Positions 63,531 to 64,000 of a stretch of DNA of 64,000 bases are shown one piece after another; positions within the stretch are counted from its first letter, which is position 1, and each line of letters opens with the position of its first letter. This stretch comes from Sphingobacterium griseoflavum (lineage in GTDB: Bacteria; Bacteroidota; Bacteroidia; Sphingobacteriales; Sphingobacteriaceae): assembly GCF_014653155.1 (NCBI RefSeq), contig NZ_BNAF01000001.1:1-64000 (forward strand). The letters are read 5' to 3'. Below the pieces are notes generated by a model. That model did not search any database. It was not told the origin of the DNA and saw only the letters and a list, made by a program, of their open reading frames with translations. A program made the translations under genes and the position numbers.

Positions 63531-64000
63531 TTATTCTACAGATCCTTTAACTCTGCCTTTTGATTTTGCGATGACATCATCCGCAACGTTGCGTGGCGCT
63601 TCTTCATAGTGATCAAACTCCATGGTAGATGTTGCGCGTCCCGAAGTGATCGTACGTAACTGTGTTACGTAACCAAACATTTCAGAAAGTGGTACTAAGG
63701 CTTTGATTACCTGTGCTCCGTTACGGGAGTCAAGACCTTGCATCTGACCACGACGGCGGTTCAAGTCACCCATCACATCACCCATGTTCTCTTCTGGAGT
63801 CAGTACTTCCACTTTCATGATAGGCTCCATTAATACTGGCGTACACTTAGGCAAAGCCTCACGGTAAGCCATTTTGGCTGCCAATTCGAAAGACAGCGAG
63901 TCTGAATCGACTGCGTGGAATGATCCATCGATCAAACGAACTTTCATGCCAGAAAGTGGGTAGCCGGCCAATACACCGTTTTTCAAAGAGCTCTCGAAAC
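63531..64000 (-). CDS. fusA: Elongation factor G (partial, C-terminal part)
   Basis: The gene enters from the right edge; about 155 codons of its 3' end are seen, covering domains IV and V of EF-G. Recognisable segments are [18 protein letters not shown] (domain IV) and [28 protein letters not shown] (domain V start), ending in the usual short tail. EF-G drives ribosome translocation. The 5' end lies outside the window. Confidence 0.95.
   Translation of the reverse strand, partial: FESSLKNGVLAGYPLSGMKVRLIDGSFHAVDSDSLSFELAAKMAYREALPKCTPVLMEPIMKVEVLTPEENMGDVMGDLNRRRGQMQGLDSRNGAQVIKALVPLSEMFGYVTQLRTITSGRATSTMEFDHYEEAPRNVADDVIAKSKGRVKGSVE

Noticed and set aside
1..64000. CRISPR arrays, phage, integrase, transposase or attachment sites
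   Set aside because: No regularly spaced direct repeats and no mobile-element proteins were seen on either strand.

Overview
The window is a piece of a Bacteroidota chromosome, most likely Sphingobacteriaceae (Sphingobacterium or a near relative). The supporting signs are a SusC/SusD pair, a Bacteroidota-type LptD, DUF4252, DUF1599, BT_3928 and DUF4249 family genes, GldA/GldFG transporter genes, and several promoters of the Bacteroidota form TTTG-N19-21-TAnnTTTG. No prophage, insertion sequence, CRISPR array or integrase was seen. Most of the window is conserved housekeeping and envelope sequence.

Layout. 1-310: tail of an rRNA operon (23S end, 5S, terminator). 443-3862: two convergent secreted hydrolases. 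3994-6122: ECF sigma factor, putative anti-sigma partner and two DUF4252 proteins. 6222-8129: sucD, a TrmH-type RNA methyltransferase and rpsT. 8236-11730: DUF1080 lipoprotein, AraC-type regulator and acetyl-CoA hydrolase/succinate CoA-transferase family enzyme. 11776-18879 (minus): DUF1599, BT_3928-type DoxX protein, aroK, GDPD, gldA, a small beta-barrel and a fused gldF-gldG. 18998-20694: overlapping DUF4269 / HipA-like kinase / DUF3037 cassette, followed by cysE-cysM. 22442-25475 (minus): duplicated-domain secreted protein, GNAT, trigger factor, tRNA-Leu. 25629-28573: membrane protein + winged-helix regulator, then Coq4-like + CreD; both units start behind the same inverted repeat. 28710-30803: S9 peptidase. 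30921-32365: very AT-rich island with small lipoproteins and a 42-residue membrane peptide. 32366-36378: barrel / TonB-dependent receptor / DUF4249 cassette. 36541-41231: mlaD, amidase, lptD. 41252-48541: cinA, E2 acyltransferase, MATE, tatA, tex. 48580-53503: SusD and SusC. 53704-60913: small repeat protein, tamB, tsaD, tonB and a hypothetical gene. 61096-64000: cutC, a 59-residue basic protein, tRNA-Cys, a barrel, rpsJ and the 3' part of fusA.

How the genes fit together. Envelope biogenesis dominates: LptD (LPS insertion), MlaD (lipid trafficking), an amidase (wall remodelling), TamB (outer-membrane assembly or lipid transfer), TonB with two TonB-dependent receptor systems, TatA and CreD. 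The items most worth following up are the shared inverted repeat that appears to join the CreD/Coq4-like unit to its winged-helix regulator, the overlapping DUF4269-HipA-DUF3037 cassette, the doubled N-terminal domain of SusC, the missing conventional start codon of tamB, and the AT-rich island.
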